Source: DASTRU01 sp035761045
Lineage (GTDB): Bacteria; Pseudomonadota; Gammaproteobacteria; Burkholderiales; Burkholderiaceae_E
Assembly: GCA_035761045.1 (NCBI GenBank)
Contig: DASTRU010000180.1
Coordinates: forward strand, 1 to 23,674
DNA: 23,674 bases
Direction: 5' to 3'
Shown: positions 1-8,451 of the stretch, piece by piece
How positions within the stretch are numbered: position 1 is the stretch's first letter
Layout: each line of letters begins with the position of its first letter
Notes under the pieces: model-generated
Told to the model about the DNA's origin: nothing
Database searches by the model: none
What the model saw: the letters and a program-made list of their open reading frames with translations, nothing else
Translations under genes and position numbers: made by a program

Positions 1-1
1 G

Positions 2-2566
2 ACCGAAGCGCGCGAGGAAGAACCCGCGCCGTCCAACGTCGTGGAACTGCCGATCGAGCCAGCGACCGAAGCTTTTGAAAGCGACGAGAACAGCGCGGCC
101 GACGAGGCCATCTTGCAAGCCAAGGACGAGATCGATCCCGAACTGCTCGAGATTTTCTCGGCCGAGGCCAACGATTACTTGCCCAGCATCGCGGCGAACC
201 TCTCGGCGCTCGTGCAAAACCCACACGACGGCTCGGCGCTCGCCGACTTGTTGCGCGCCTTGCATACGGTTAAGGGCAGCGCGCGCATGGCGGGCGCGAT
301 GCGCCTGGGCGCGTTGGTGCACGACATGGAAAGCCGCGCCGAACTCGCGCGCGAACAAGCATCGTCGGCCATCTTCGAACAACTTCTTGCTCGGCACGAC
401 GACGCGGTGACGATGTTCGAGGCGATGCAGCGCGGCGAACCCGCGCCGCTGCCGACGAGCTTGCGCCGTCGTCTCGCGCAAGCCGCGAGCATCGAGGAAG
501 CACCCGCCGCGAGCGAAGAGCCCGTGGTGGCCGACGAATCCACCTCGTCGAACACACCCGTCGCCGAGACGCTCGCGCCCGCGCAACCCGCGCTCGCCGA
601 TTCACGTCCGCTCGCGCCCGTGGTGCCGCTCGCGCCCGTCGCGCCGGTATTCGCCGCGCCGGAGCCGCCACGTGCGAAGCAAAGCGCGCTGGTGCGCGTG
701 CGTTCGGACGTACTGGATCGTCTCGTCAACCAAGCGGGTGAGGTCGCGATCGCGCGCGCGCGGCTCGAAAACGATTTGCAAGGCATGCGCGGTGCGTTGA
801 GCGACTTGAGCGAGAACGTTAGCCGCTTGCGCACGCAAATGCGCGAAATCGAGATCGCGGCCGAAGCGCAGATGCAAAGCCGCATGGAGCAGCAACGCGA
901 GGCGGGCGCCCAGTTCGACCCGCTTGAATTCGACCGTTTCACGCGCTTGCAGGAACTCACGCGCATGCTGTCGGAGTCGGTCAACGACGTCTCGACCTTG
1001 CAGCAAAACATCGTGCGCGGCCTGGATGGCGCCAGTAAGGGCTTGACCAACCAAGCGCGCCTGACGCGCGACTTGCAGCAAGACCTGATGCGCGTGCGCA
1101 TGGTGCCGGTCGATAGCGTGGCCGATCGCTTGTATCGGGTGGTGCGGCAATCGGCCAAGGAGTTGGGCAAGCGCGTCAACCTCGAGATCGAGGGCAGCAA
1201 CGTCGAGCTCGATCGCGGCGTGTTGGAGCGCATGGTCGGCCCGTTCGAGCACTTGTTGCGCAACGCGGTCGTGCATGGCATCGAGTCGATAAAGGATCGG
1301 GTCAACGCCGGCAAGGCCGAAGCGGGCCAAATCAAACTCGTGGTGCGCCAAGATGGCAACGAGGTGCTGCTCGAATTCTCCGACGACGGCGGCGGATTAA
1401 ACCTGCCGCGCATTCGCGAGCGCGGCCTCGAGCGCGGTTTGTTGGCCGATCCGGACGCGAGCGACGCGCAAATCGCCGATCTGATCTTCCTGCCTGGTTT
1501 TTCCACCGCCGCTTCGGTGACCGAACTCGCGGGGCGAGGCGTCGGCATGGACGTGGTGCGCTCGGAAGCAACGGCGCTTGGCGGCCGGGTCGAGGTGCAT
1601 ACCGAAGCCGGGCAGGGCACGCGGTTTCGCATCCGCCTGCCGCTAACCTTGGCCGTCACGCAAGTCGTGCTCGTGCGCGCGAGCGAACGCATTTACGCCT
1701 TGCCGTCGGTGCTGGTGGAACAAGTCCAGCAATTGCGGCCCGAGAAGCTGTTGGGCGCGTATCAAGAAGGCGTGCTTAATGTCTTGGGCGAGCGGGTGGC
1801 GATCAAATATTTGCCGCAGCTTCTCGGCGACGAGAAAGCCACGCCCATCGCGCAACGCTATTCCCCGGTCGTCGCGGTTCGCTCGGCTGGCGCGCGCGTG
1901 GCGGTGCATGTCGACGAAGTCGTCGGCAACCAGGAAGTCGTCGTCAAAAACATCGGCCCGCAGCTCGCGCGGATGATCGGCATCGCCGGCGCGACGGTGC
2001 TTGGTTCGGGCGACATCGTGCTCATCCTCGACCCCGTGCAGTTGGCCGAGCGTGTCGAGCTGCATCGGCCCGCGCCGACGCATGCGGAAGCCGCGCCCAC
2101 CGCCACGCAAATCGTCGATCTCTCGGGCGACGCGCCAAACGCGCCAAAGCCCAAGCCAGCGGTCGCGATGTCCACCGCACCGGTGGTCATGGTCGTCGAC
2201 GACTCGGTCACGGTTCGCCGCGTCACCCAGAGGTTGTTGGCGCGCGAGGGTTATCAAGTCGTGCTCGCCAAGGACGGCGTGGACGCGCTCGAGCAACTGC
2301 AAGAATTCGCGCCCGACGTGATGCTGGTGGATATCGAAATGCCACGCATGGATGGCTTCGATCTAACCCGCAACGTGCGCGCCGACGAGCGCTTTCGCAA
2401 GATTCCGATCGTGATGATCACCTCGCGTACGGCCGATAAGCATCGCAATCACGCGCTGAGCTTGGGTGTCGACGTGTATTTGGGCAAGCCCTATCAGGAA
2501 GACGAGTTGCTCGAACACGTGGGAACGCTGTGCCGCAAGCAGCGTCTGGCGCCCACGTCGGTTTGA
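2..2566 (+). CDS. CheA/PilL-type hybrid chemotaxis histidine kinase, 5'-truncated by window edge
   Basis: The frame is open from the first base, so the gene begins upstream; the GTG at 41 is only an internal codon. Residues here are numbered from that codon. An Hpt domain (about 30-130) carries the phosphorylatable H75 in HTVKGSARMAG. An Ala/Pro-rich linker (about 150-212) follows, then a helical dimerisation region (215-370). The HATPase has an N box at N408, DDGGG at 448-452 and GRGVGMD at 498-504. A CheW-like domain (about 535-675) and a C-terminal receiver (714-830; D719, D720, phosphoacceptor D764, K816) complete it. This order, Hpt-kinase-CheW-REC, is typical of the twitching-motility Chp/Pil kinases (ChpA, PilL), which usually carry several Hpt domains upstream. 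It should be cytoplasmic and phosphorylate its own receiver and CheY-like partners. It is the last gene of its transcription unit here and converges on trmL. A pil-chp cluster upstream is inferred, not seen. Confidence 0.93.
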   Translation, partial: TEAREEEPAPSNVVELPIEPATEAFESDENSAADEAILQAKDEIDPELLEIFSAEANDYLPSIAANLSALVQNPHDGSALADLLRALHTVKGSARMAGAMRLGALVHDMESRAELAREQASSAIFEQLLARHDDAVTMFEAMQRGEPAPLPTSLRRRLAQAASIEEAPAASEEPVVADESTSSNTPVAETLAPAQPALADSRPLAPVVPLAPVAPVFAAPEPPRAKQSALVRVRSDVLDRLVNQAGEVAIARARLENDLQGMRGALSDLSENVSRLRTQMREIEIAAEAQMQSRMEQQREAGAQFDPLEFDRFTRLQELTRMLSESVNDVSTLQQNIVRGLDGASKGLTNQARLTRDLQQDLMRVRMVPVDSVADRLYRVVRQSAKELGKRVNLEIEGSNVELDRGVLERMVGPFEHLLRNAVVHGIESIKDRVNAGKAEAGQIKLVVRQDGNEVLLEFSDDGGGLNLPRIRERGLERGLLADPDASDAQIADLIFLPGFSTAASVTELAGRGVGMDVVRSEATALGGRVEVHTEAGQGTRFRIRLPLTLAVTQVVLVRASERIYALPSVLVEQVQQLRPEKLLGAYQEGVLNVLGERVAIKYLPQLLGDEKATPIAQRYSPVVAVRSAGARVAVHVDEVVGNQEVVVKNIGPQLARMIGIAGATVLGSGDIVLILDPVQLAERVELHRPAPTHAEAAPTATQIVDLSGDAPNAPKPKPAVAMSTAPVVMVVDDSVTVRRVTQRLLAREGYQVVLAKDGVDALEQLQEFAPDVMLVDIEMPRMDGFDLTRNVRADERFRKIPIVMITSRTADKHRNHALSLGVDVYLGKPYQEDELLEHVGTLCRKQRLAPTSV

Positions 2567-2586
2567 CGCGGGCTTCGCATCGCATT

Positions 2587-2619
2587 CGCGGGTGAGGTGC
2601 GTTTTAGCAGCCACCCGCG
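2587..2619. terminator. Possible bidirectional hairpin between convergent genes
   Basis: An 8-bp inverted repeat, CGCGGGTG (2587-2594) with CACCCGCG (2612-2619), has a 17-base loop containing a short T run. It sits 20 bases after the hybrid kinase stop and spans the last codons of trmL on the other strand. The placement between convergent genes suits a shared terminator, but there is no clear U tract after the stem in either direction. Confidence 0.35.
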
Positions 2620-3074
2620 TAACCGTTTTGCCGCCAAGCCTCATACACGACGACCGCCACCGCGTTGGACAAATTGAGGCTTCGGTTGCCTTCGCGCATA
2701 GGTAATCGCAAGCGTTGCTCGGCGGGAAATCGCTCGCGTAGCGCGGGGTCGAGTCCACGGGTTTCGCAGCCAAAAACGAACGTATCGCCCGGCAGGAATT
2801 GCGCGCGCGCGTACTCGCCCCGCCCATGGGTGGTGAAGGCGAACATGCGATGCGGCGCGGGCTGTTCGCTTTCAAGGAACGCATCCCAATGCGCATGCAC
2901 GCGCATCGACGCGTACTCGTGATAGTCGAGACCCGCGCGGCGCAACTGCTTGTCGTCGATCGCGAATCCGAGCGGTTCGATCAAATGCAAGGTCGCGCCC
3001 GTGTTCGCGCACAAGCGAATGGCGTTGCCCGTGTTGGGCGGAATTTCCGGGTGAACAAGTACGACGCGAAACAC
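2604..3074 (-). CDS. trmL: tRNA (cytidine(34)-2'-O)-methyltransferase TrmL (SPOUT family)
   Basis: The 156-residue product has the usual TrmL length. It starts MFRVVLVHPEIPPNTGNAIR, the N-terminal SPOUT signature, and ends with the trefoil-knot cofactor motifs: FGCETRGLD in the middle, then LPMREGNRSLNLSNAVAVVVYEAWRQ. In this family the enzyme 2'-O-methylates the wobble base of tRNA-Leu isoacceptors using S-adenosylmethionine and acts as a homodimer in the cytoplasm. It lies 16 bases after comF on the same strand, so the two are probably co-transcribed. Its 3' end faces the chemotaxis kinase gene. The family call is secure; exact tRNA substrates are inferred from family knowledge. Confidence 0.95.
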   Translation of the reverse strand: MFRVVLVHPEIPPNTGNAIRLCANTGATLHLIEPLGFAIDDKQLRRAGLDYHEYASMRVHAHWDAFLESEQPAPHRMFAFTTHGRGEYARAQFLPGDTFVFGCETRGLDPALRERFPAEQRLRLPMREGNRSLNLSNAVAVVVYEAWRQNGYAGGC

Positions 3075-3090
3075 GCACGCTCCTAACGAA

Positions 3091-3825
3091 TCAATTCATC
3101 GGCGTGCGCAAGGCCGCGCACGCCACCACCGCCGACGCGCCGGCCGCCTTCAATACGCGAGCGGCTTCGCGCATCGTCGCGCCGCTTGTCATGACGTCGT
3201 CGACCAAGGCGACGGCCTTCCCCGCGCACGCGGGTAGCGCGACGAACGCGCCGCGTATGGCTTCGACGCGCTCGCGAGCCGCAAGCGATGCCAACGGCGG
3301 ATGTTCGACCACGCGCATCAACCATGCATCGGCCAGCGGTATTTTCCATGCCCGGCTTAGTCGAGCCGCGAGGATTCGCGATTGGTTATAGCCGCGCGCC
3401 GCCAAGCGTTGCGGCGATAGCGGTATCGGCACGATCGCATCGATATGCGGTATCGGCGGTGGCGCATGCGCAAGCCACGCCGCCAACGGTCGCGCGCAAT
3501 GAAACGACCGGTTGAACTTAAGGTCGCGCACTAAACGATCGAGCGGCGCGACGTACTCCGCGCCGCATATCGCCGCATCGAACGGCGGGGCTTCGCGCCG
3601 ACAGTCGCCACACAGGGCATCGGCCGCGTGCGTGATCAACCCAATCGCGCAACGCGCGCAGCGTAGGCGGGCGTTGCGTAACGCACGGTGTTGCTCGTCG
3701 CAACACGCGCACACGCCCGAGGGCCGCACCGGCCGCGCGCCGCACAGCACGCAATCCACGCCCAGCAATACATCGAGCGCGCGCGTCGTATAGGCACGGA
3801 GAAAGGCGGGGGTCGTAAAACGCAT
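3091..3825 (-). CDS. comF: ComF family amidophosphoribosyltransferase-like protein
   Basis: This is a 244-residue protein. The N-terminal third holds paired cysteines (CVLC, CACC, CARC, CGDC), a probable zinc-binding double zinc-ribbon. The C-terminal half has the phosphoribosyltransferase PRPP loop VALVDDVMTSGAT and the family pattern PLASLAARERVEAIRGAF. ComF proteins are needed for DNA uptake in naturally competent bacteria, where they act on incoming single-stranded DNA in the cytoplasm. Many non-competent species also keep the gene, so competence cannot be inferred from it. The start is the ATG at 3823-3825. It is divergent from the methyltransferase gene with only 43 bases between starts, and probably forms an operon with trmL. 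Confidence 0.93.
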   Translation of the reverse strand: MRFTTPAFLRAYTTRALDVLLGVDCVLCGARPVRPSGVCACCDEQHRALRNARLRCARCAIGLITHAADALCGDCRREAPPFDAAICGAEYVAPLDRLVRDLKFNRSFHCARPLAAWLAHAPPPIPHIDAIVPIPLSPQRLAARGYNQSRILAARLSRAWKIPLADAWLMRVVEHPPLASLAARERVEAIRGAFVALPACAGKAVALVDDVMTSGATMREAARVLKAAGASAVVACAALRTPMN

Positions 3826-3868
3826 ATGGCACGATCTTACGTTCCCGCCATTTCACGCTTGCTTCGTC

Positions 3869-4777
3869 GTGTCTCATTCACCTCGCGCGTTTGGAATCGA
3901 TCCGCGCGCCCTGCAACGTCAGTTCGACCGCCGCGCCGCGCGCTTCGCCGAGCACGATTTTTTGTTTCGCGAGGTGCAGCAGCGCATGATCGAGCGGCTC
4001 GATGCCATTCGCATCGAACCGGCGTGCGTGCTCGATATCGGTTGTGGCCCTGGGCGAGCCTTAACCGGCTGGCAAACGCGGTTTTCGCACGCGCGCATCG
4101 TCGGTATCGATCTTTCCCATGCGATGTTGCGCATCGCGCGCGATCGCCACGCGCCATCGTGGGTTAATCGTATTGGCACCTTGATCGGTAAAAAAACATT
4201 GGGGGCGGAGTGGGTGCAAGCCGGTTTCGACGCTCTCCCCATTAAAACCGCCGCCGCCGATGTCGTGCTTTCCAATCTCGCCTTGCATTACGCGCACGAG
4301 CCGCACCGCGTGTTGCCCGAATGGGCGCGCGTTTTACGCACCGACGGACTGTTGATGTTTTCGTGCTTCGGCCCCGACACCTTGCGCGAATTGCGCGAAC
4401 TATGGCCCGCGCCCGGCGTGTTGGAATTCGTCGATATGCACGACTACGGCGACATGCTGATCGAAGCGGGCTTCACCGCCCCCGTGATGGACATGGAGCA
4501 TCTCACGCTCACTTACGAAAGCGCCGAGCACGCGTTGCGCGAACTGCGCGCGGTCACCGGCAATCCGCGCACCGATCGCCAGCGTCATCTTCTCGGCCCG
4601 CGCGCGCTTGACCACATCCATCAGCGACTCAATGCCCGGCGCGATGCTTCCGGCCGTATCGCGTTCACGCTCGAACTGATTTACGGGCATGCGTGGAAAG
4701 CCGCGCCGCGTCAGCGCGCCGAGCGTTTGCCCGACGGATCGGTCGCGGTGCGTGTGCCTTTGCCGCGTTTGCGCTAA
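3869..4777 (+). CDS. Class I SAM-dependent methyltransferase, BioC-like
   Basis: The 302-residue product begins at a GTG codon. The start is supported by the early conserved segment RALQRQFDRRAARFAEHDFL and by 43-base spacing from divergent comF. The Rossmann-fold SAM site is clear: motif I VLDIGCGPG (54-62), the acidic end of strand 2 (D81), and SNLALHYAHEPHRVLPEWARVLRTDGLLMFSCFGPDTL-type motifs III-IV between about 135 and 171. The protein fits the BioC group (malonyl-ACP O-methyltransferase, the first step making the pimeloyl chain of biotin). The same motifs also occur in NDUFAF5-like enzymes. No other biotin gene is in the window, so the substrate is unproven. A hairpin lies 13 bases after its stop. 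Confidence 0.82.
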   Translation: MSHSPRAFGIDPRALQRQFDRRAARFAEHDFLFREVQQRMIERLDAIRIEPACVLDIGCGPGRALTGWQTRFSHARIVGIDLSHAMLRIARDRHAPSWVNRIGTLIGKKTLGAEWVQAGFDALPIKTAAADVVLSNLALHYAHEPHRVLPEWARVLRTDGLLMFSCFGPDTLRELRELWPAPGVLEFVDMHDYGDMLIEAGFTAPVMDMEHLTLTYESAEHALRELRAVTGNPRTDRQRHLLGPRALDHIHQRLNARRDASGRIAFTLELIYGHAWKAAPRQRAERLPDGSVAVRVPLPRLR

Positions 4778-4789
4778 CTCGGAACCAGC

Positions 4790-4808
4790 GCGGCCGACTG
4801 TCGGCCGC
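4790..4808. repeat. Perfect inverted repeat (8-bp arms, 3-base loop) before the cox operon
   Basis: GCGGCCGA (4790-4797), loop CTG, TCGGCCGC (4801-4808) form a perfect GC-rich dyad. It lies 13 bases after the methyltransferase stop and ends 10 bases before a TATAAT hexamer, so it covers the expected -35 region. It lacks a following T tract. It could be a weak terminator for the upstream gene or a protein-binding operator for the downstream promoter. Confidence 0.6.
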
Positions 4809-4817
4809 GAAACCTCA

Positions 4818-4823
4818 TATAAT
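4818..4823 (+). promoter_or_regulatory. Candidate -10 box for the DUF2244-cox operon
   Basis: A perfect TATAAT hexamer lies in an otherwise GC-rich gap, 65 bases before the preferred DUF2244 start. No good TTGACA-like -35 is visible at normal spacing; the dyad at 4790-4808 occupies that place. This may mean the promoter depends on an activator, but that is inference. Confidence 0.45.
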
Positions 4824-4887
4824 CGCGAGTCGCTCAAAAACCCGAATCGTGTTGCATTCGGACTTCTCGAGAGCGTTGCGGACCATC

Positions 4888-5457
4888 GTGACTTACTCCC
4901 CCGACTCCGACGTTCAGCCCCGGCCACGCATGCCGGGCCCGGCGTACGTCTGGCGGTTAAGCCGGACACCCGCGCTAACCCCGCTGCAACTCGCGGTCTG
5001 GTTCGGCGCGGTGGCGGCGGTTTCGGTGGTGATCGCAATCGGCTTCGCGTCGATCGGGCTGTGGGCCATGTTGCCGTTCGCCGGCATCGAAACCGCGGCA
5101 CTTATCGCCGCCTTCGTTGTCTACGCGCGGCATGCGTCCGACGGCGAGCGCATCGAGCTAGCCGACGACGCGCTGCGGATCGAAACGACGCGGGGGCAAC
5201 GCACCACGACGATCGAGTTGCCCGCTTATTGGGCCCGAGTCGAAACGCATCGCGGTTCGCGTTGCGAAGTGCGGGTGCGAGTTGGGCGGCGGTCAGTGGA
5301 AATCGGCCGCTGGGTGGGTGAGGAAAGGCGCGTGCAAGTCGCGCGAGAATTAGCGACGGCGCTGCGAGACATCGCGGCGGCGTCAAGCAGCAAACTGGGC
5401 AGCGATTCGTTTGCTGTGGCAGGAATTGAGGTATCTACTGGGGCAATTCGACAATGA
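4888..5457 (+). CDS. DUF2244 family membrane protein
   Basis: The predicted 189-residue protein has two adjacent membrane helices (about 33-55 and 59-80), followed by a soluble beta-rich domain with a conserved WARVE segment. That is the DUF2244 pattern. This family often stands directly before coxB in proteobacteria, as here, but has no firmly known function. I prefer the GTG at 4888 because the frame upstream crosses the hairpin and TATAAT box and would overlap the methyltransferase gene; the GTG at 4849 is an alternative. The last bases overlap the coxB start (ATGA), so the two are translationally coupled. A role in oxidase assembly or membrane organisation is inferred from position only. 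Confidence 0.8.
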   Translation: MTYSPDSDVQPRPRMPGPAYVWRLSRTPALTPLQLAVWFGAVAAVSVVIAIGFASIGLWAMLPFAGIETAALIAAFVVYARHASDGERIELADDALRIETTRGQRTTTIELPAYWARVETHRGSRCEVRVRVGRRSVEIGRWVGEERRVQVARELATALRDIAAASSSKLGSDSFAVAGIEVSTGAIRQ

Positions 5458-6659
5458 CGAGGATCTTCCACGCCGTAGCAGCAACGTTTGCTGCGCTGTT
5501 CGCCGGGCTGCTGTGGGTGCCCGCGCAAGCCGTTCAAAGCCGGTACAACTTCGCCCCACCGGCGAGTAAGCTCGCCGAGGAAATTCACTGGCTGCACAAC
5601 TATGTGTTCGTCTGGTGCTTGTTGATCGCATTCTTCGTGTTCGCATGGATGCTGATCGCTATCGTCAAGTACCGCAAATCCAACGGCCATAAAGCTGCTC
5701 AGTTTCACGAAAGCACCACGGTCGAAATTATCTGGACCATCGTGCCGTTCCTGATCGTGGTCGCGCTCGCGGTTCCGGCTACTAAAGCCGTCGTCGCGAT
5801 GAAGGACACCACTGGCGCCGAGCTCACTGTCAAAGCCACCGGTTACCAGTGGAAATGGGGCTACGAGTACTTGAAGGGCGAGGGCGAAGGCATCGCGTTC
5901 CTCTCGAACCTCGCCACCCCGCGTGAGCAAATCGAGGGCGACGCGCAAAAAGAAGCGCGCCTGAATAACAAAACCTATTTGCTCGAAGTCGATCAACCGC
6001 TCGTCGTACCCGTGGGCACCAAGGTCCGCGTGATCACCACGGCCAACGACGTCATCCATTCCTGGTACGTCCCCGCGTTCGCGGTCAAGCAAGACGCGTT
6101 TCCGGGTTTCGTGCGCGACGTGTGGTTCCGCGCTGAAAAAACCGGCACCTTCCGCGGCCAGTGCGCTGAGTTGTGCGGCAAGGAACACGCATTCATGCCC
6201 ATCGTGGTCGAGGTGAAGTCCAAGGAAGACTACGCGCAATGGGTCGTCGCCAAGAAAAAAGAACTGGGCATTAGCGACAAGCCGGTGGTCGCCGGCCCGG
6301 CCGGTCCGAAACCCGTATCGCCCGAAGACTTAAACAAAACCTGGGCCTTGGCCGATCTCAAGGCGCAGGGCGAAAAGATTTTCAACGGCAATTGCGCGGC
6401 CTGCCATCAAGCGAGCGGCAAGGGCGTTCCGGGTCAATTCCCGGCGCTCGACGGATCGAAAGTGCTGCTTTCGTCGGCGCATGATGAATCCATCAACATT
6501 TTGTTGAATGGCCGCAATCAAAAGATGCCGGCGTGGAAATCGCAGTTGAACGACGTCGAAATCGCGTCGGTCATTACGTACACCAAGAATGCGTGGGGCA
6601 ATAGCACGGGCCAAGTTGTTCAGCCCAAGGAAGTCGCCTCATTGCGAGGCGCGCAGTAA
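5454..6659 (+). CDS. coxB: Cytochrome c oxidase subunit II with fused cytochrome c domain
   Basis: The 401-residue product has a signal peptide ending near WVPAQA (about residue 26) and two membrane helices (about 51-72 and 92-112). The periplasmic cupredoxin domain keeps the CuA ligands H202, C237, C241, H245 and M248 (CAELCGKEHAFM), plus the aromatic electron-entry patch YQWKWGYEY. A linker then leads to a C-terminal class I cytochrome c domain with CAACH (314-318) and probable axial M358. The protein takes electrons from soluble cytochrome c, passing them through its own heme c and CuA to heme a in subunit I. The fused heme domain makes this a caa3-like arrangement, common in Burkholderiales. 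It starts inside the DUF2244 stop and is followed by coxA 39 bases later. Confidence 0.97.
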   Translation: MTRIFHAVAATFAALFAGLLWVPAQAVQSRYNFAPPASKLAEEIHWLHNYVFVWCLLIAFFVFAWMLIAIVKYRKSNGHKAAQFHESTTVEIIWTIVPFLIVVALAVPATKAVVAMKDTTGAELTVKATGYQWKWGYEYLKGEGEGIAFLSNLATPREQIEGDAQKEARLNNKTYLLEVDQPLVVPVGTKVRVITTANDVIHSWYVPAFAVKQDAFPGFVRDVWFRAEKTGTFRGQCAELCGKEHAFMPIVVEVKSKEDYAQWVVAKKKELGISDKPVVAGPAGPKPVSPEDLNKTWALADLKAQGEKIFNGNCAACHQASGKGVPGQFPALDGSKVLLSSAHDESINILLNGRNQKMPAWKSQLNDVEIASVITYTKNAWGNSTGQVVQPKEVASLRGAQ

Positions 6660-6698
6660 GCGCTGTTAACCAGTCACACGAGTTTCACGGAGACCAGC

Positions 6699-8291
6699 AT
6701 GAGCGCAGTCCTTCCCGGCCACGGCGAGCACGCCCACGACGATCACGCGCACGACCATCCTCACGGTTGGCGACGTTGGCTGTTCGCGACCAATCACAAA
6801 GACATCGGGACGATGTATCTCATCTTCTCGTTCGTCATGCTGCTCGAGGGCGGCTTGCTGGCGCTCTTGCTGCGCACCGAGCTGTTCGAGCCCGGATTGC
6901 AAATCTTTCAACCCGAACGCTTCAACCAGCTGACGACCATGCACGGTCTCATCATGGTGTTCGGCGCGATCATGCCGGCCTTCGTCGGCTTCGCTAACTG
7001 GATGATTCCGCTGCAAATCGGCGCCTCCGACATGGCATTCGCGCGGATGAACAACTTCAGCTTCTGGCTGTTGGTGCCCGCCGGTTTGATCTTGACCGCG
7101 TCGTTCTTCGTGCCTGGTGGCGCGACGGCCGCGGGTTGGACGCTCTACGCGCCGTTGTCGACCCAAATGGGTATCGGCATGGACATGGGCATCTTCGCGA
7201 TGCACATCATGGGCGCGAGCTCTATCATGGGCTCGATCAACATCATCACGACCATCCTCAATATGCGCGCGCCCGGGATGACGCTGATGAAGATGCCGAT
7301 GTTCGTATGGACTTGGTTGATCACCGCGTACTTGTTGATCGCCGTGATGCCCGTGCTCGCTGGCGCGATCACCATGGTGCTGACCGACCGTCATTTCGGT
7401 ACCTCGTTCTTCAACGCGGCTGGTGGCGGCGACCCGGTGATGTATCAACACATCTTCTGGTTCTTCGGTCACCCCGAGGTGTACATCATGATTCTGCCGG
7501 CGTTCGGGATCATCTCGCACGTTGTGCCAACCTTCTCGCGCAAGCCCTTGTTCGGTTACAGCTCGATGGTGTACGCGACAGCGTCGATCGCGATCCTGTC
7601 GTTCATCGTTTGGGCGCACCACATGTTCGCGACCGGGATGCCGGTGACTGGTCAATTGTTCTTCATGTACGCGACCGCGTTGATCGCGGTGCCAACCGGC
7701 GTGAAGATCTTCAACTGGCTTGCGACGATGTGGAAAGGCGAGCTCACGTTCGAGACGCCGATGCTGTTCGCGCTTGGCTTCATCTTCGTGTTCACCATCG
7801 GTGGTTTGACCGGCATCATCTTGTCGGTCGCGCCCGTGGATATTCCGTTGCACGACACGTATTACGTCGTCGCCCACTTCCATTACGTGCTGGTGGCCGG
7901 CTCGTTGTTCGCGCTGTTCGCCGGCGCCTACTTTTGGCTGCCGAAGTGGACCGGCCATATGTACGACGAGAAGCTCGGTAAGTGGCATTTCTGGTTGTCG
8001 ATGGTGTTCTTCAACGTCACCTTCTTCCCAATGCACTTCCTAGGTCTTGCCGGCATGCCGCGTCGTTACGCCGACTATCCAAACCTCTTCACCGATTTCC
8101 ATCAGATCGCGACGATCGGCGCATTCGGCTTCGGCATCTCGCAGCTGCTGTTCGCGTACATCGCGTGGAAATGCACGAAGACCGGACCGAAGGCCGCTGA
8201 CAATCCTTGGGATGGTTCCTATGGACTCGAGTGGACGGTTCCGTCGCCGGCGCCTTTCCATACATTCGAGACGCCGCCCGTCGTGAAATAA
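6699..8291 (+). CDS. coxA: Cytochrome c oxidase subunit I (heme a / heme a3-CuB)
   Basis: The 530-residue product has full family length with 12 membrane helices expected. Heme a ligands are H82 (TMHGLIMVF) and H395. The heme a3 ligand is H393 (HDTYYVVAHFHYV). CuB ligands are H258 and H307/H308, with the cross-linking Y262 in GHPEVY. Proton-path residues E260 and K336 are present, so this is an A1-type heme-copper oxidase. It reduces oxygen to water while pumping protons across the inner membrane. The first 22 residues are unusually histidine-rich (GHGEHAHDDHAHDHPHG), a feature often seen in related betaproteobacteria that might bind metal; that function is speculative. GGAG lies before the ATG at suitable spacing. 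Confidence 0.98.
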   Translation: MSAVLPGHGEHAHDDHAHDHPHGWRRWLFATNHKDIGTMYLIFSFVMLLEGGLLALLLRTELFEPGLQIFQPERFNQLTTMHGLIMVFGAIMPAFVGFANWMIPLQIGASDMAFARMNNFSFWLLVPAGLILTASFFVPGGATAAGWTLYAPLSTQMGIGMDMGIFAMHIMGASSIMGSINIITTILNMRAPGMTLMKMPMFVWTWLITAYLLIAVMPVLAGAITMVLTDRHFGTSFFNAAGGGDPVMYQHIFWFFGHPEVYIMILPAFGIISHVVPTFSRKPLFGYSSMVYATASIAILSFIVWAHHMFATGMPVTGQLFFMYATALIAVPTGVKIFNWLATMWKGELTFETPMLFALGFIFVFTIGGLTGIILSVAPVDIPLHDTYYVVAHFHYVLVAGSLFALFAGAYFWLPKWTGHMYDEKLGKWHFWLSMVFFNVTFFPMHFLGLAGMPRRYADYPNLFTDFHQIATIGAFGFGISQLLFAYIAWKCTKTGPKAADNPWDGSYGLEWTVPSPAPFHTFETPPVVK

Positions 8292-8300
8292 AGCGAGATC

Positions 8301-8450
8301 ATGGCCACGCCCGCGATCAATCGGTCATCCAATTCGTCGTCGCTTAAGCAAACGCAGCGCGCGGCGGCGAAGCGGACCGCTTGGATCCTTTTGAGCGTGG
8401 CCATCGTGTTTTTCATCGGCGTGATCGTTCGTTTTTGGTTGTTGCGCTGA
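8301..8450 (+). CDS. Cytochrome oxidase small assembly protein-like, single-pass membrane peptide
   Basis: A 49-residue frame between coxA and ctaG runs from ATG at 8301 to TGA at 8448-8450, with the ctaG start one base after its stop. The N-terminal half is polar and basic (KQTQRAAAKR). The C-terminal half is one membrane helix, AWILLSVAIVFFIGVIVRFW, ending LLR. Betaproteobacterial cox operons often carry a peptide of this size and shape at exactly this position, annotated as a cytochrome oxidase small assembly protein. The tight packing between two cox genes supports it being real. Sequence alone does not prove a molecular role, and the ribosome binding site is weak. Confidence 0.75.
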   Translation: MATPAINRSSNSSSLKQTQRAAAKRTAWILLSVAIVFFIGVIVRFWLLR

Positions 8451-8451
8451 C

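Noticed and set aside
175..1692. A 505-residue open frame antisense to the chemotaxis kinase
   Set aside because: It is rich in Ser, Arg and Ala without domains and lies opposite a gene with full conserved motifs; long antisense frames are expected in GC-rich DNA.
4693..4887. Longer start for the DUF2244 protein
   Set aside because: It would overlap the methyltransferase gene by 85 bases and read through the dyad and TATAAT box.
6666..8036. A 456-residue frame antisense to coxA
   Set aside because: It is dominated by His, Arg, Glu and Gln, the mirror image of codons in a membrane protein gene, and shows no family motif.
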